This document shows, one piece after another, positions 47,703 to 61,230 of a stretch of 64,000 nucleotides of DNA. Source of the DNA: Druceiella hillmani (Eukaryota > Arthropoda > Insecta > Lepidoptera > Hepialidae); the NCBI GenBank assembly GCA_039881145.1, contig JAYKKI010000038.1:5940501-6004500 (forward strand). The letters are read 5' to 3'. The position numbers and the translations under genes were made by a program. Every line of letters begins with the position of its first letter. Within the stretch, counting starts at the first letter, position 1. The notes below the pieces were generated by a model. That model did no database searches and was not told where the DNA came from. It worked only from the letters and a program-made list of their open reading frames with translations.

Positions 47703-50425
47703 GCTTTTCGTGATTACACTGTTATAAAAATTGATTTTAAAAAAGTTTACTCGTATTGGATATTTTATATTTTTATCTAAGGTTTTTTTTAAATATTTTT
47801 GCTTACAATTTAAAACTATATACTACACTCTCAACAAACATGTAAACAGACGAATTAACATGTCTGTTAAAAAATAAAATAAAAGTTAAACTAGAGAAAA
47901 ATAAGAATTGACAAGGTATTAAAAAGGTAAATGATTAAGACGTTTAAATATTTAGTTTATGATATAGAAATTTATAAATGATAAATTATGATTTAATGAT
48001 AAATTATATTCATATGTTTGTTAAATATGTAATATAATAAAATATAAATTAAAAGTGAAAATAGTGAAAAAATTGCAATACAAAAAATGGAGGTATTATT
48101 GTATTTTTTATCCAATCAATTTTTCAAAATAAAATAATCGCGACCAGGACCTATTTTTTTCATGAAAAAATCAGCGGAATTCGTATTTACAGAAGTAAAA
48201 ACAATATACGTAAGCAAATTACATTATCTATAACACAATTTTACGGGAGCCTTTCGAGATTTCCATTTCTGCTACAGCGAGTGCTGCTGTCGATTTCGTT
48301 GCCTACACTCCGTAGTCCGCACCCGGCCAATTACGTTCTCTCTCTTAAGCATATGAAATCTAATTTCGCTTCTGGGTGTTATTGAAAACCCTCTTTTTTA
48401 TGGTATTTTTATAAATATGTTTAATAAAATGTAGTATGAGCGCTTATACAAGTTTCATCCTGCTAGTATCTGTTCGTGTAATATGTCATAAAATATAATA
48501 ATAAGAATAAACATATTCAAATACTTTTTAAAATTGTTTTTCAATGGTTTCCAACATTAAACTTTACCTTTATTTATGTACCAGCGTTTTAATAATTGTT
48601 GACGAAATGTATTAAAATACAGAGAGCTGCCAAGAAAGCCAAATCTGGCCAAACCAATATTATATATTGTAGAGTTTATTTCCTTCCAATGCCAAGTTAA
48701 ATTATTAAATTTTCGAATGAACGTTAGATTTTATAACTTGTGAATGTCATTCCAAATTATATAATATAATTTTTAACAAAAACAAAAAAAATAGGTAATT
48801 TAAAGCAATATCTACGACTGAGAAAAATTATATATCTGTAAATGCATATCACTTCACTGTCTAAAAAACTGAAAACCACTATAGAAGAATTAATAATACG
48901 TCTACTAATAATAATATAAGATTTTGGAATTATTAGGAAAAATATCAACATTTTTATGTAATTGGGGAATAGAGATATTGGGCTATAGCATTGAGTAATT
49001 GCAAAATAATAAAAAAATTTTTATCGTAATTGCAAAAAAATATTTAGATTATTATAAGTGATATACAAAGAAGCACAAGCTTATTTTTATGATTAATATT
49101 ATAATCCAGTAACAAAGTCGCGAATATACTATGCGGCACTCACGTGTTCTTTCAAGAGTGAAAAATACTTTTGCAGTATTAGGAAAAGCAAATGTGCGTT
49201 TTGACCTGCACCACTGGCATGGTATATGTAAGCCTACTCGACACTATCCTCATATTTATTACTGAGCTTATTCATTTTGTTGGGAAAATGTAAAAATGTA
49301 GAGGGTAAGGCATAGTGCAGTTTAAAGAAAATAAGTTAAAGTTTTAATAAGCGGCCTATCAATAGGAACAACATTTTAAATATAACGATATCGTTCGTCT
49401 GCAAATCTCCGCAACTGCTTGAACTTAGTGTATTACTTTTTGAATGACGTTATTTATTATTTTTAATTTCTTCCTAATTTTTATTAAATTTTGTCGTATA
49501 CATTTATTACATAAGGCTCAACTAGCTCAACAGTACCTAAGTACTACTTGCCCAATAATACCATCCGAAAAAGCATAAATTTCACCTGCTACTTTATCAC
49601 CGCGTGTTAAGTTACAACATCTTATTGATTGATGCCGAATCCGGTGGTTCGAGTGAAATTTTTACTTAGGCCATGCTGAGTACAAATATCACTACTAGTG
49701 TTGTTAGAAATTCGCAGTAAATGGATAAGTTTTACGATGTGTATAAAATGTAATATTTATTTGATACTTAAGCATGGATACAATCGGTCCAATAACGTAT
49801 GAAATTAAAAATACTTAAAAGAATCTTCATTATGGAAATCAAACTTAAAATTCATGAATTAAATAGTTTAGGCTTTTAATTATGTTGAAATGTGTGATGT
49901 TTTTACTTAAGACAACTTTATATAAATATTCCCGTTCATATAAATATTTTTCATTTTAAAGCAAGAATTGCAAACACCCTTCAGGAACTTTGTGGGTTGC
50001 CTCCGTACCTTGTCAACTAATCTATACTGACATGATAAAAAAAATAAGTTTGAGAGTTTGTTACTCCGAGGTAATTTCGAAAGCTACTGAATCAATTTTC
50101 AAAAATCTTTCACTGCTAGATAGGTAATAAATACCCTATGTTCTAATATAGGCTACATTATTCGCTTTTATGCTGCAAAAGGGTGTTGAAATAATAGAAG
50201 CCCGAAAAAAACACCAAATTTTCACAAGAAGATTTCCAGCAAGTTGAGATCGAATAAGTCAAAGTTTGAATTGTAGATTTAGAGGCAATTTTAACAAAAA
50301 GATAAAATGTGAGATAATTATTCTAAATTTAAGGGTTGTTTTAAGAAAGTACCCTTATGGGGTAGTTTTATGCGTGGAGTATCTCAAAAATGGCTTTCCA
50401 TCGTATAAATTAATTCTATAGTTAC
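47700..50425. other. Intergenic, no gene seen
   Basis: Very AT-rich. A GC-richer patch lies at about 48240-48340 and has no coding frame. Nothing named on either strand. Confidence 0.45.
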
Positions 50426-51595
50426 TAGAGATGTGCCGAATCGTTAAAAATGTGTGTCCGCGAATACTGGGAAGCAAAGTGTGGGACAGTAAAATACCCA
50501 AATCAATAAAAATTGACTATTTAATTGCAGAAATTATAACTTGATCCGATTTACCTTTTCAACGTTCAGAAAATTTGGGGTTTTGAAGATTGACCATGTT
50601 ATTCCAAATTATGTTCTAAAAGGCAGGAAATGTTTTACAGAATTTATTTACAGTAAATTTTACTATAAAGTGTCATGAAAAATAAAGACCATGTTGAGGA
50701 ATTTTGAAAATGTTCGTCAGGAGTTTCATTAATACAACATCGACTAAATTAAAGAGTTCTAAAAGTTTTGCAAGATTCGCCGACATGCTGGAATTCCAGC
50801 CATTATATGTTGGAAATACTTGATCGCTTTAAGGATTCGTCGTCACTTTATTCTATTGATAATAAAATAGTATAGCTTGATGCCGAAGAAAGAATTTTAA
50901 TTCAAGAAACTTTCAACATTAGCACATCGGCCGTCCTTGCTTTTTTGTTTTTTTTTTTAATGAACTAGATTATCGTTTTTCTGAAATCGACAAAAATATA
51001 TTGTTTCAAATAGGAGCTTTTTTAGATCCACGTCACAAAGGTAAATTCATCAGTGATTTTTTTATAAGAGACAGAAATTATTTACAGCTTTAGAAACAGA
51101 AGTACATCTCAACAGAACTACAACTAGCATAGAAAAACTAAATGCTGTAAAAAAGTAACTGCAATAATTTAGAAGATTATGGCCAATATGTTATCCAATA
51201 CTGATGCTAATTTGCCCACAGAATATGCCGAAGAAAAAATATTATGAAGAGACTAAGATCTTTTGAAGTTTGGCAGATAGATATTAAAAAAATTGGAGGT
51301 CAAGCCACATGCTCGCAAATATTTACCGTCACCTGCAACGAACGTTCCAAGTGAGCAGTCTTTCAGCGCAGCACTAATTATTCACTATTCATATTACCCT
51401 TTTTAAAGCAGTCAAATTACCCTTTTTGAAGTATAATTTACCATTAGTTAATTTGAATTATGACATTTAATTTTTTTTTAAAGTTTTGGAAAAAGTTATA
51501 TATTATAAAAAATCCGGTAAAAAGTAATAGATGCGGATAGATCTTTTTCACCCCTCGGATATCCGCGGATACTGATACGGATATTCGCTACATAA
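50426..51595 (+). mobile_element. hAT transposon relic
   Basis: The left end TAGAGATGTGCCGAATCG resembles hAT termini. Inside are scattered transposase remains in order: QDSPTCWNSSHYMLEILDRF near 50771, then IGAFLDPRHKGKF near 51013 and SPATNVPSEQSFSAA near 51327 (start of the hATC dimerisation domain). Many stops and deletions. The right side ends in CGGATATCCGCGGATACTGA without a matching inverted end, so it is probably truncated. Confidence 0.75.
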
Positions 51596-54160
51596 CTAAT
51601 GGTTATGTCATCTAAAAATTTACTTCCCGTCTATCTGTTCTTCTATCTCCACCTGCACGTTCCATTCGCTGCAGAGCAGCTAGCACAGCTAGCAGACTGC
51701 CGCAGCATACCCATATTCTGCGATCCGACCGCTGTACCACTTACTTTTAAGCGATTGAAGTTTCCGGTGAAAGTATAATTTGCTTTCACGATAAATAAAT
51801 CCCAGGGATAAACCTTTAGAAAGGTTGGAATTGATTTGAGGTCAGAGTCGTTTTCTCATGGGTAGCTAACTATAATATGTCGGGTTGTTTAGAGTGGCAA
51901 TTTAAAAAACGAGTTAACTTATTCCCAAAAAATAATAAACCTGTATTGTGTATATAGCGTTCATCAATATAAAAAAATATATAAAAAATACAACCAAGAA
52001 ATATAAAAAAATAAGAATATATATAAAATATCTTATTAAAAAAGTAAAAAAGAATTAGATAAAAGTATAAAAAATAAATCCAATAACCAATTTCTGTTAT
52101 CCACGCTAACGAAGTCTCGGGTAAAAGATGGTTAGTGATAAATTAGACTCCTTGGAAATAAATTCATGCTAACTACTGGGCATCGGGCGGGTTTTTCGTA
52201 TAATTAAGAAAAAAATCACGTTTACAAGAAATGTGTATAAGAAAAAATTAAGGAATACAAACAGCCAACATTTTTCTCTGTACAATTAGTACGTTAAATA
52301 TATTCACATTGAAGTGGAAAAACGCATGTCATTCCCTGTCGCTAAAAATAGCTCGTCCAAAAGCCCAACATTTACTTATAACAAAGATTCCAATCTGGGC
52401 CATTATCAATATTACCACGTTAAACGATCAGGCTTTTTACGTATTGTTCGCTTATATAGAACCTCTTTAGTTAAATTAAGAAGTTGTGAGAGCCGAGTTT
52501 TTGTTTTGTTCATATGAATATAAGCCAAGTAATATGTAATGATTTCTTGTTATTCGTGGTGCAATGGATACTGATATAAAAGCAGAAATAGAAACGGATG
52601 TATTAAATTTTATTTAATTTTAGCATAAGCGGAAATTGAAAAAGAAAACTTTTAATAAAAAATATATGATTATAATAAAAATTTATTTTCAGACAACTTT
52701 GGAATAATTAATATTAACTCAGTAACCAAAATTTAGTAACGTTAAGTTATATTTTAACGAAACAAGTCAAGCAGCCTTTTCTATTTATATCTTCTGTATC
52801 TTCGTTTGTATTAATATGTTAAGGTTGCTTCATTAACATTGTTTCTTATTGGCATCATTGCTGGGCGCAGCTGATAGAAAATCTACTGGTCTCAAGGAGC
52901 GTTTAAATAAACATGTTAAATATAGGCCGAAGTCGCACTACGCTTGTCTCATACACTCTTAGGAATATGTAGCCATTTATTAACTGATATAGTAAGAATT
53001 GTATTAGGATTCGTTTATTATGTATGACATTTTATTATTTACGCCTTTATTAGTTAGAAATATTTTATTGCTCAAAAACAAAATATTCCAATATTTTGCG
53101 AATCATACTTATATTTAAACGTTTCATTAACACAAATATATCCTCCATTCAAAAAAAACTTAAGAAAAATTAGCGCTATTAATTTGTATTGATTATTTTT
53201 ATTCCTCAATATTCAAAGCCGAATAAGGTGTTCGCCGCATACATAGAGTAAATAACAAATAGAACAACTGTAACCAGCGACGCGTTCTACCGCCTACACG
53301 TCAAAAATGACATACAATACTATACCTCGATCGTATCGTAGAGTTGATGGCAGTTTTACCGAGAATGCATTTGTTGCCATAAGGCATAAAGTACAATCTT
53401 ATAATAATAGAAAAATATTAGAAGTTTGTACTTGACAAAATGACCATACGTATTGAGTGGGATAGCAACGATTTCGTGGTTAAGAATATATAAGAGCAGA
53501 TTTGGAAAGTGATTTCCTTAAGTAAGCTAAAGAAATGTTAATTTTCTTTTCTTTCGGTGCTAAACGATAATTAGAAAATTCCAGCGGGCTATTTTTGGTG
53601 GACGGCATTTCGGGTGAACGGCGAGCCGACTAAGTATTGCAATGCTTTTCAGAACTCAATAAAATGGGTGTTCAGGTGTTACTTTCGATGATTGTCCGGC
53701 CATCGTTAACATGATTCGAATGGTTGTGTTATTCGGGAAGTTTTAAAACTAGTTTCACGAATCCAGTTCAGAATATATCCATTTCAAAAATAATATAACG
53801 AAAGTAAAATTAGGTAGCTAACTTTTTGGTCACAATTTAGCAACTGTGCTCAATTTTTGTGACAAACAATTGAAACTCTAAGGTTGTGGGTGGAATTGTA
53901 CATTTTTCAAGAATAATTCATCATCTACTTGACATTTTAAATTTAAAACATTTGAATGAATAGGTTTTAAAAAATCCATAAATGTTCGGAACGCGGATAC
54001 AGTATTACAATTTCTGTCAGAAAGCGAAAATTACTTAAAAAATCTCGAAGTAAACGAAAGTAAAATAAATGGAAGAACTGAAAACCCGGAAGAAAAAGGA
54101 AATAAGTTGATACCAGAAAGACAGGATTAATAGGACTTTGTTTGTGTATTGCCTTTGTTA
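51596..54160. other. Intergenic, no gene seen
   Basis: AT-rich. GC-richer bits at about 51640-51730 and 53580-53640 show no supported frame. Confidence 0.45.
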
Positions 54161-54196
54161 AATTGTTATCAGGGCCGCGCCGCCCTGATAACAATT
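54161..54196. repeat. Perfect 14-bp palindrome at the left end of the hAT
   Basis: AATTGTTATCAGGG and its exact inverse CCCTGATAACAATT surround CCGCGCCG. It coincides with the hAT left end. Confidence 0.93.
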
Positions 54197-54652
54197 AGGG
54201 GCACCGCTATCAAAATTATTTTTGTTACACTTACACAACAACATATTTCTTTGTAGTGGAGTATCGATAAGTAAGTAGGTATAATAGGAGCAACAAATGC
54301 CTCGTAAACAACAAAACATAATATTGCGTTTATTGTACAATTGTCCCAAGATAATATTCACGTTTGTGGTTTAATTTTACGCCTTGGGTTTTAGTTCACG
54401 ATAATTATGAGCTCAGCGTTAAAATCAAAAGAGCCGCCATGAGTTTGCATGAGACGCAAGCAGGGTGGGGTCACGGGGATTCCCCGACAGCCCGACTTTA
54501 AGGAACGAGAGAGCCAAAACGATTGATTGAACAGTCATTCAATCGAAAGTGTGGGCAAGGTGCGCATTATTTTTTCATAATAAGGAGAAGTTCTAGCACT
54601 AAAAAGAATAAAATAGTTTGTGTGTTACTGATTGTTTTACCGTGTTTCCACA

Positions 54653-57152
54653 ATGAGTGATAGTAATCAAGATAAAAAAAAGAAATTATCTGGTTACCAG
54701 AATTTAATAAGGAAAAGAAAACAAGAAGAAGAACGTGATAAAAATACAACTAAAATAAGTAAATATTTTACGGCTCTACCGTCCACTTCCAAAGAATCAT
54801 TAGAGACAGAAACCAGTCATTTTATCGATGAAGGTGTTGTAGAATCTGATTCAAAAAACGCTTCATGTAGTGGTATGTGCTTTATGTAATTTCCATACAA
54901 ATAAATATAACTTTAGTCTGTTTGTGATGTCAAGATAAAAAAAACACTTTTCTTTCTTAATTCCTGTCAGTCTTTTTTTTAATCGTCGAAACGCCTCACC
55001 GATTTTGATGTGGCGGATAGATGCCGTGACTGTTTTATTTTATACAACTAATCGCTGCCGGAAACCATGGGTTCGATTCACACAAGGTGCTTTAAAAAAA
55101 CTTTGTGTTTGTGTGTATGTAATATGAATTTATTTGCAGAAATAAGTATATTAGTAGTATTTCAAATTCAAATTTAAAATGCTATAAATCACATTTGCAC
55201 GTTAGTTGTCTAGTATCCATAATTAAAAGCCCTGCTTAGTTTGGGACTAAACGGCGGAGTTTAATTGTCGAGAAATATTGATTGATTTATTTATTTAATT
55301 TATATTTATTATACATAATTATTCATAGATCGACAAATCAGTTTATTCAGACAAGTAGATTAGATATGTACGAGCAATATTATGTTTTTGTTTGTCTGTC
55401 TTTAATTTAAGATGATGCCGCCGAAGTTACGTTTAAATGGACAAATTTGTGTCACGCTCTTAAAAATAAAAAAACTATTGATAGTATAGAACAAAAACTT
55501 TTAGAGGTTGAAAAGCAGAGCTGGTACAATGTAATCAAAAGACTAATATATGTGGTCCAGTTTCTAAGTACACAAAATATGGCTTTTCGTGACCAAAGCA
55601 ACAAATATACAATCGTAACAATGGTAATTTTTTAAAATGTATTGAAATGTTAGAAAAATTCGATCTTTCAATGACTGATTCGGATTTCAAAAATATGCCG
55701 ACTTATCTTGGAGATAAGATCCAAAATGAAATCATTTACATACTAGGTAACCAAATTCAACAATTTATTTTAAATTTATGTAAAATTAATAAATATTTTT
55801 CAGTAATACTGGATTGTACTCCTGACGTTTCACACGTAGAGCAAATTAGTATTATAAGATTTGTCAATTTTAACACAGAAACTAGAAAGTTGGAAATAAG
55901 GGAGCATTTCCTAGCCTTCTGTCCAATTCGATACAACTGGCGCTGGATTAATGTCATTCATAATAGAAAAACTAGACAAAATTAATTTGGACATAAACAA
56001 CTTAAGGGGACAGGGCTATGATAATGGATCAAATATGCGCGGTAAAAATAATGATCTTCAAAAAAGATTGCTGTATCTAAATCCTCGCGCTTTCTATGTA
56101 CCGTGCGCTAGCCATAGTTTAAATTTGACAGTAAACGACGTTGCCAATCTCAATCATCATACGACTGGATTTTTTAGTATTGTGCAAGAATTATATAAAT
56201 ATTTTTCGTCTTCTACCAAAAGATGGGACTTATTAAAAAAATATGTCATAAATCTGACCTTAAAACCATTGTCTGAAACAAGATGGTCAAGCAGAATAGA
56301 TGCTATCAAACCGCTGTTTATAAATTTACCAGAAATTTATGATGCATTATTTGAAATATCAAATGGTGTATCATATGATCAGAACGCAAAATATGACGCT
56401 AAATGTCTAGCAGAAAAAATATGCTCCTTTTCATTCATTTGTTCACTAAATATATGGCATATAATATTGACAAAAGTAAGTTTTGTGAGCAAAATGTTGC
56501 AGTCCGTCGATATGAATATGCAAGTTGCTTTAGATGCTTTAACGGAATTAAAGAAGTTTTTGATAAAAATTAGAACCGACGCAAATTTTGAAGAAATTGT
56601 AAATGAAGCCATGAAAATTGCCGAAAAATTAGATATCGAGCCTGAATTTGAAACTTCCAGAACCAGACCCCTAAGACGTCGTAAGACTCCAAAGAGTTTT
56701 GATTATGAACACGAAGACCACACTATAAATGATCCGAAAATAGCTTTTAAAAATGTATTATTAATGTATTTTTTTATATGTTGGATCAAGCTTTATCCTC
56801 CGTAGACGAAAGATTTAATTTATTGAATAATCACAATGACGTGTTTAATTTTTTATTTAAACTAAGTGATGACCAAGAACAAAGTCAATTAACAATTAGC
56901 TGTCATCGTTTGCAGGAAAAACTTACAGCAAATGATTCATTGGACATTAACGCCGATGATTTGTGTGAAGAAATTATATCATGTCAATCTTTTTTCAAAA
57001 AATTAAATTATGATGTGGCGAAAATTCTCGAATTTATATATTTAAACAATTTGACAGCTGTATGCCCTAACATCACAATAGCATTACGAATTTTGCTAAC
57101 TATGCCAGTTACCGTAGCAAGCGCGGAAATCTTATTGATGATTCTGTTTTGA
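54653..57152 (+). pseudogene. hAT transposase (DUF4371), broken, with intron
   Basis: Starts at the ATG at 54653: SGYQNLIRKRKQEEERDKN then ISKYF, typical of ZMYM1-like hAT proteins. The donor GTATGT at 54873 and acceptor TTTAATTTAAG ending at 55411 join in phase to give an Asp codon and then AAEVTFKWTNLCHALKN. The catalytic region follows: NKYFSVILDCTPDVSHVEQI, then GYDNGSNMRGK and FYVPCASHSLNL. The C-terminal VASAE is cut off before the RSFSKLK that normally follows. Frameshifts lie near 55604, 55935 and 56780. Inactive. Confidence 0.85.
55015..55140 (+). mobile_element. SINE fragment inside the hAT intron
   Basis: AATCGCTGCCGGAAACCATG then GGTTCGATTCACACAAGG is a B-box region (55069-55080), followed by an AACTTTGTGTTTGTGTGTAT tail-like stretch, as in a common lepidopteran SINE. 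The head is incomplete. Confidence 0.55.
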
Positions 57153-57160
57153 TTTCAATA

Positions 57161-58099
57161 CTCTTAAACTGTGACTTTGACTAAAGTTGCTGAGGGTTAC
57201 TGTTTACTTTCACATTAGAATTGCATTTAATTTTGTCGATTCTGACATTTTATTATTTTGGTTGGATTTTGAATATTTGTATTACAGGCATAGCAAACTA
57301 TCGACATTTGTTCCGATTGTATCAATAAAACAAGCTGACTACTGAAATAATATTCTCAGGTTTTCACATGTGTTCAATAATATATTATCGAAAAGGCTAA
57401 TAAAACGATCATTTCGGTTTCGAAAATGTTAAGAGATTTTTGTACGTAGGACGCTACGGCTTGGCCGCTCAACCGCCGCGTTACAGAATTAAGCTTTATG
57501 ATTTAGGATTAGCTCACCACCAAGTACGTTTTCTATTATATATTGTACTGACCACGGTTTGGAAAGTAATTGTAATTACTAGATAATTAACAGATAATAC
57601 ATAATTAACAGATAATTATCTGTCTACACGATTTAATACAAATAAAAATGTTAAGTACGAGTAGAACACGCACTACGACGGTTCCGTTGACTCATAGATT
57701 TATATAAAATTTTAAACTATTAATGATACGTTGCATTTCCATTAAACTACGAATATTTATAAATTTTGATATTATTTTTCATTATGTGAATATAATTGCC
57801 AGTGACAGAAATACTTTGGCTGCTTAATCTAGAATTTATATATTGATGCATATTGATAGAAACAATTTTGGACTGAAGTGTCTATTATTGTAAATAGCGT
57901 TATCCTGGCTTCTTTATATTTTTGGCAGACCTGGTTAAGAAATATAAGTTGGTTCTGGTGGTACTTTGGAGACGTATCTTGCAATGGAGATGTCGTATCA
58001 TAAATATTACTCGACACTTTTGATTACATATTAAATTAAAACACTTTTGTTATATTTTTGCATAATTTTAATATTTCTTTCTGAATAATTGCATCACAA
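57161..58099. other. Intergenic, no gene seen
   Basis: AT-rich. Three close units of TAATTAACAGATAATTA occur at about 57583-57620. No gene. Confidence 0.45.
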
Positions 58100-58191
58100 T
58101 CGATCCCAAATGGAAAAAACTATGTTGCTATGACCTAGGGAATAACAATCGGACAGACGGATAGAATAAAATTATAAGGGTCCTGTTGCTA
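58100..58191. repeat. Fragment of a lepidopteran dispersed repeat
   Basis: GTTGCTATGACCTAGGGAAT, CGGACAGACGGATAGAATAA and ATAAGGGTCCTGTT in order, as in the tail of widespread moth repeats ending in AAGGGTTCCGTTT. It is related to the repeat at 41188. Confidence 0.55.
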
Positions 58192-58466
58192 ATTTATTGA
58201 TAAATTTTAAAAATATAACATAAATGAGTGAAATATGCTGGAAATATACCCTTTTCCGCCAAAGGAAGAACTTTCTCGTATATAGCAGACCAAAGGTAGT
58301 CTATCGTACATACCAATAGCAAACGCATTATATCATCTCATAACTGGGGTTTAGGAAAGGATGAATTTGCTCGGACCTTTTCCACTAAAATTTATGACTT
58401 ATTTGTTGATTGTATAACAGTATAGCCGTTTATTTAATATACGTCTTTGCCTGCATCTCGATCATA

Positions 58467-58709
58467 TCAGGTCATCATAATTAGGTTCTGATCGTAACCG
58501 ACTTTGGTTTTTGGCATGGATATGTCTTTTGTGTCATGTTTCCTAAAATGTTGTATTATAGTTTCGTCTATCAAAATGTCACAAAATTCAGCTTTTGAGA
58601 ATTTTTTGGAAATTAAACTGCTAAAGTATTTGCGAACCTTGAAGAATTTATCGTGTTTTGTTGGATTAAAAAAAAGTTGTGAATAACAAAATTGCAATAT
58701 GCCTCTCAC
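58467..58709 (-). pseudogene. piggyBac-like transposase fragment
   Basis: An 80-codon minus-strand frame contains NPTKHDKFFKVRKYFSSLIS then FCDILIDETIIQHFRKHD and SMPKTKVGYD. This pattern (DKLYKIRP..., then SIDE.M..FKGR..., then KQYMP.KP..G) is that of piggyBac-type transposases around their first catalytic Asp, here the D of LIDE. The rest of the protein is not found. Low similarity; another DDE family is possible. Confidence 0.42.
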
Positions 58710-61177
58710 ATGTATATTTTAATTTCCCCTAAGGCATATAAATTACTCACAAATTAGACTATATCTTCATTACATGAAAATCCGAAACGCTGTATAAATT
58801 CGTGCCGTTTCGTAAAATATTTTCTTCTCTCCAAAAAGAAAAGCAAGTAGACTTGTTCAGAGTAAATTTCATTTCTTGAGTTAATTTTTTTTCCTTTTCT
58901 ATGGAATATGTCTACTATTCTAGTTATTATCTAATAAGTTTGCCATTATTACTTTTTGTTTCCCTTTTGATTATTTTTTACACGAACGACATCCGAGTAA
59001 AACAGTTCAGCCTAAACCTCTATACTTTCCAACCAAATATTCCATTAGGAACATGCAAAACATTGTTTAATTATCGCCTGCACTTCTTCACGAGTGACCA
59101 CTGTGTTGGGAGAAAACAAAATTATGTTGTCTTCCGGAACGTCTTCAACGTGTGGTTTTTTGATTATATATTATTGTTACTAATTTCTGCCTGCAGCTTC
59201 GCTCGTGCGGTAAAGGGAAAAATAGTGGAGGTAAGATTCGAAGAAGACGATATTATTCAATTACTGTGTCAATGATACATTTCTATCCCGAACGGGGCGA
59301 TTTCTTACAATTATTGAATAAAACGTCTGTTTATATCTAGTACCACACAAGCACGTATGCCAATTTCACCGAGATCGTTTAAATACTTGGGGAGGGAAAG
59401 CGAGACTTATTATTATTTTACTAGATTCAAATTATAATGTAATGTTTATGATTCAACAATTACATGCAATGGAAAAAATTAATTTACCTACTTTTTAGAA
59501 ATTAAACAAAATATAGAAGAAGAAAAAATTAAAGCTAGAAACAAGTGAAAAAAAAGATGTTGTTACAAATATTACGTATTGAATATTTAATAGTAATATT
59601 GATCGTTGATTTAAAACTAAAAAATTGTTTACGTTTTCTAATTAACGAATTAAAAGTTACTTTAGCTTCGAAAACAATTTATTTGGTGTAAATGGCGTAA
59701 TCAAAATTTCATGTTATTATTACTGACGTGAACCAGGACAATCATTTGGGGCTTACATTTTCTTTTGTAATGATAAATTAATTGTTATCGATTTTATTTG
59801 AAGTTCTGTTTAACAAAAGGTCAATGATTGTGGGATGCTTCAGGGAGATACCGACTGTCTTTAAATAAAAAAGAATAAGCTTCATTTTAGTGTAGGTAAA
59901 CAAGCGGACAGTTATGCCTTATTCACGTACGAGTAAACGATGACAGGTTCGCGCAAATGAAGATACGGCGAATGACTTTCCTTTTACGATGAAATACACC
60001 TGCATTTAGGATACTCGGGTTTACCACGTGGCACTCGTAGAAATTTGAAGATAATTTTTAATGTTGCTGTTTAATGTTTTTGTATATATCAGACTTTGTA
60101 TGTTTTCGTTCGCAGTTATTATGTATACCGAAATGAAGTTATTTGGTATACATACGATCTTATATTCATGTTTATATTGGAGAAAATAGAGTAAGATTTA
60201 ATCGCTTTTCTGGATATCGTCCATAGGCTTTTTGTTTCCATGCACAATTTGCACGCGAGAGGAGAGATGCATATATTTAAAGCATATAATAATTGGTTAT
60301 GTTGGCAATTGCTGTTGGCTTTGCTGCCGTCGGTGTTTTAAACTGATTTTTTTTCTAAATGGTTCAAAAACAAATTTCCGGTCAAAAAGCCGGTGTTTTA
60401 ACATCACGCTCAGATATTAGTGCCGATAGTGTTTATTACGTCACCGTCTATCAGATAAGACTAGCCACAGTGCAGATAAAATTAGAATTACATCACAATC
60501 ACTGTTGAATTTTTGCCGGATATTTTAGTATCTGTTAAAGGATCGTAGAAATACTGAAATATGTGCTAGTTTCATCAATACGTCTTTGAAATAGATTGAT
60601 AGATGGTCGAACAAACTTATAAAGAGCAAAAAACTTATAATAGTCCGCCGTAAATTTAGTCACTTTAGTAATCTTGCATATAAAAATAATACCGGCCAAG
60701 TACGTACGCATAACATTAGGGATCAGTAGATGTATATACGCAGATCAGTACCGGGTCTAAAAGATAGGCAAAAAAGCCAGGTTTGCTAGCATAAACCTAT
60801 AAAGCGTAGATAAAAATAAAAATATTATGAGCATAACGTATTATGTAAGATATTCATTCGTTAAAAAAATGTGGGTGCAGCGCCTTATAATTTACATTTA
60901 ATAAATACATTTAACTACATACCAAAATATTAAAGTTAGATGAACAAAACTAAACAAATATATCTTGCACTATCAAAATGATTTTTAATACAAGTTTTCT
61001 CAACTTGACATAGAGCCAGACCCATCTAGACAGATAATTAAAATATTACAAATTTAAAGTAGCATACGGCAGTAGATTTGTCATCTCAAATGCGTATCAA
61101 GCTTAAAATCATTAAAAAAACCTTCCTTATGCACTTAGGTCGCACGTTTAAATGTGTTTGGCAAATTCGGTGCATGA

Positions 61178-61179
<2 letters not shown>
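58710..61179. other. Intergenic, no gene seen
   Basis: AT-rich. The 124-codon open frame at 58901-59275 has a hydrophobic start and includes repeat-like TGCAGCTTCGCTCGTGCGG near 59190, so I treat it as repeat-derived. No gene is supported. Confidence 0.4.
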
Positions 61180-61229
<50 letters not shown>

Positions 61230-61230
61230 C
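61180..61230. repeat. (AT)n microsatellite
   Basis: TA run ending in TTTATATATATC, directly before the LINE frame. Confidence 0.95.

Larger units (their letters stand above)
54170..57160 (+). mobile_element. hAT transposon, DUF4371/ZMYM1-like, 3' end lost
   Basis: The left end begins CAGGGCCGCGCCGCCCTG, followed by GGGGCACCGC, as in relatives of this clade. It carries a broken transposase with one intron (54653-57152). The coding part stops inside the dimerisation domain, and no right inverted end is found within the following kilobase, so the 3' end is missing. It belongs to a different hAT clade from the element at 7360. Confidence 0.7.

Noticed and set aside
58901..59275. 124-codon membrane-like protein
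   Set aside because: AT-rich hydrophobic frame containing a lepidopteran repeat motif; no start context or family.
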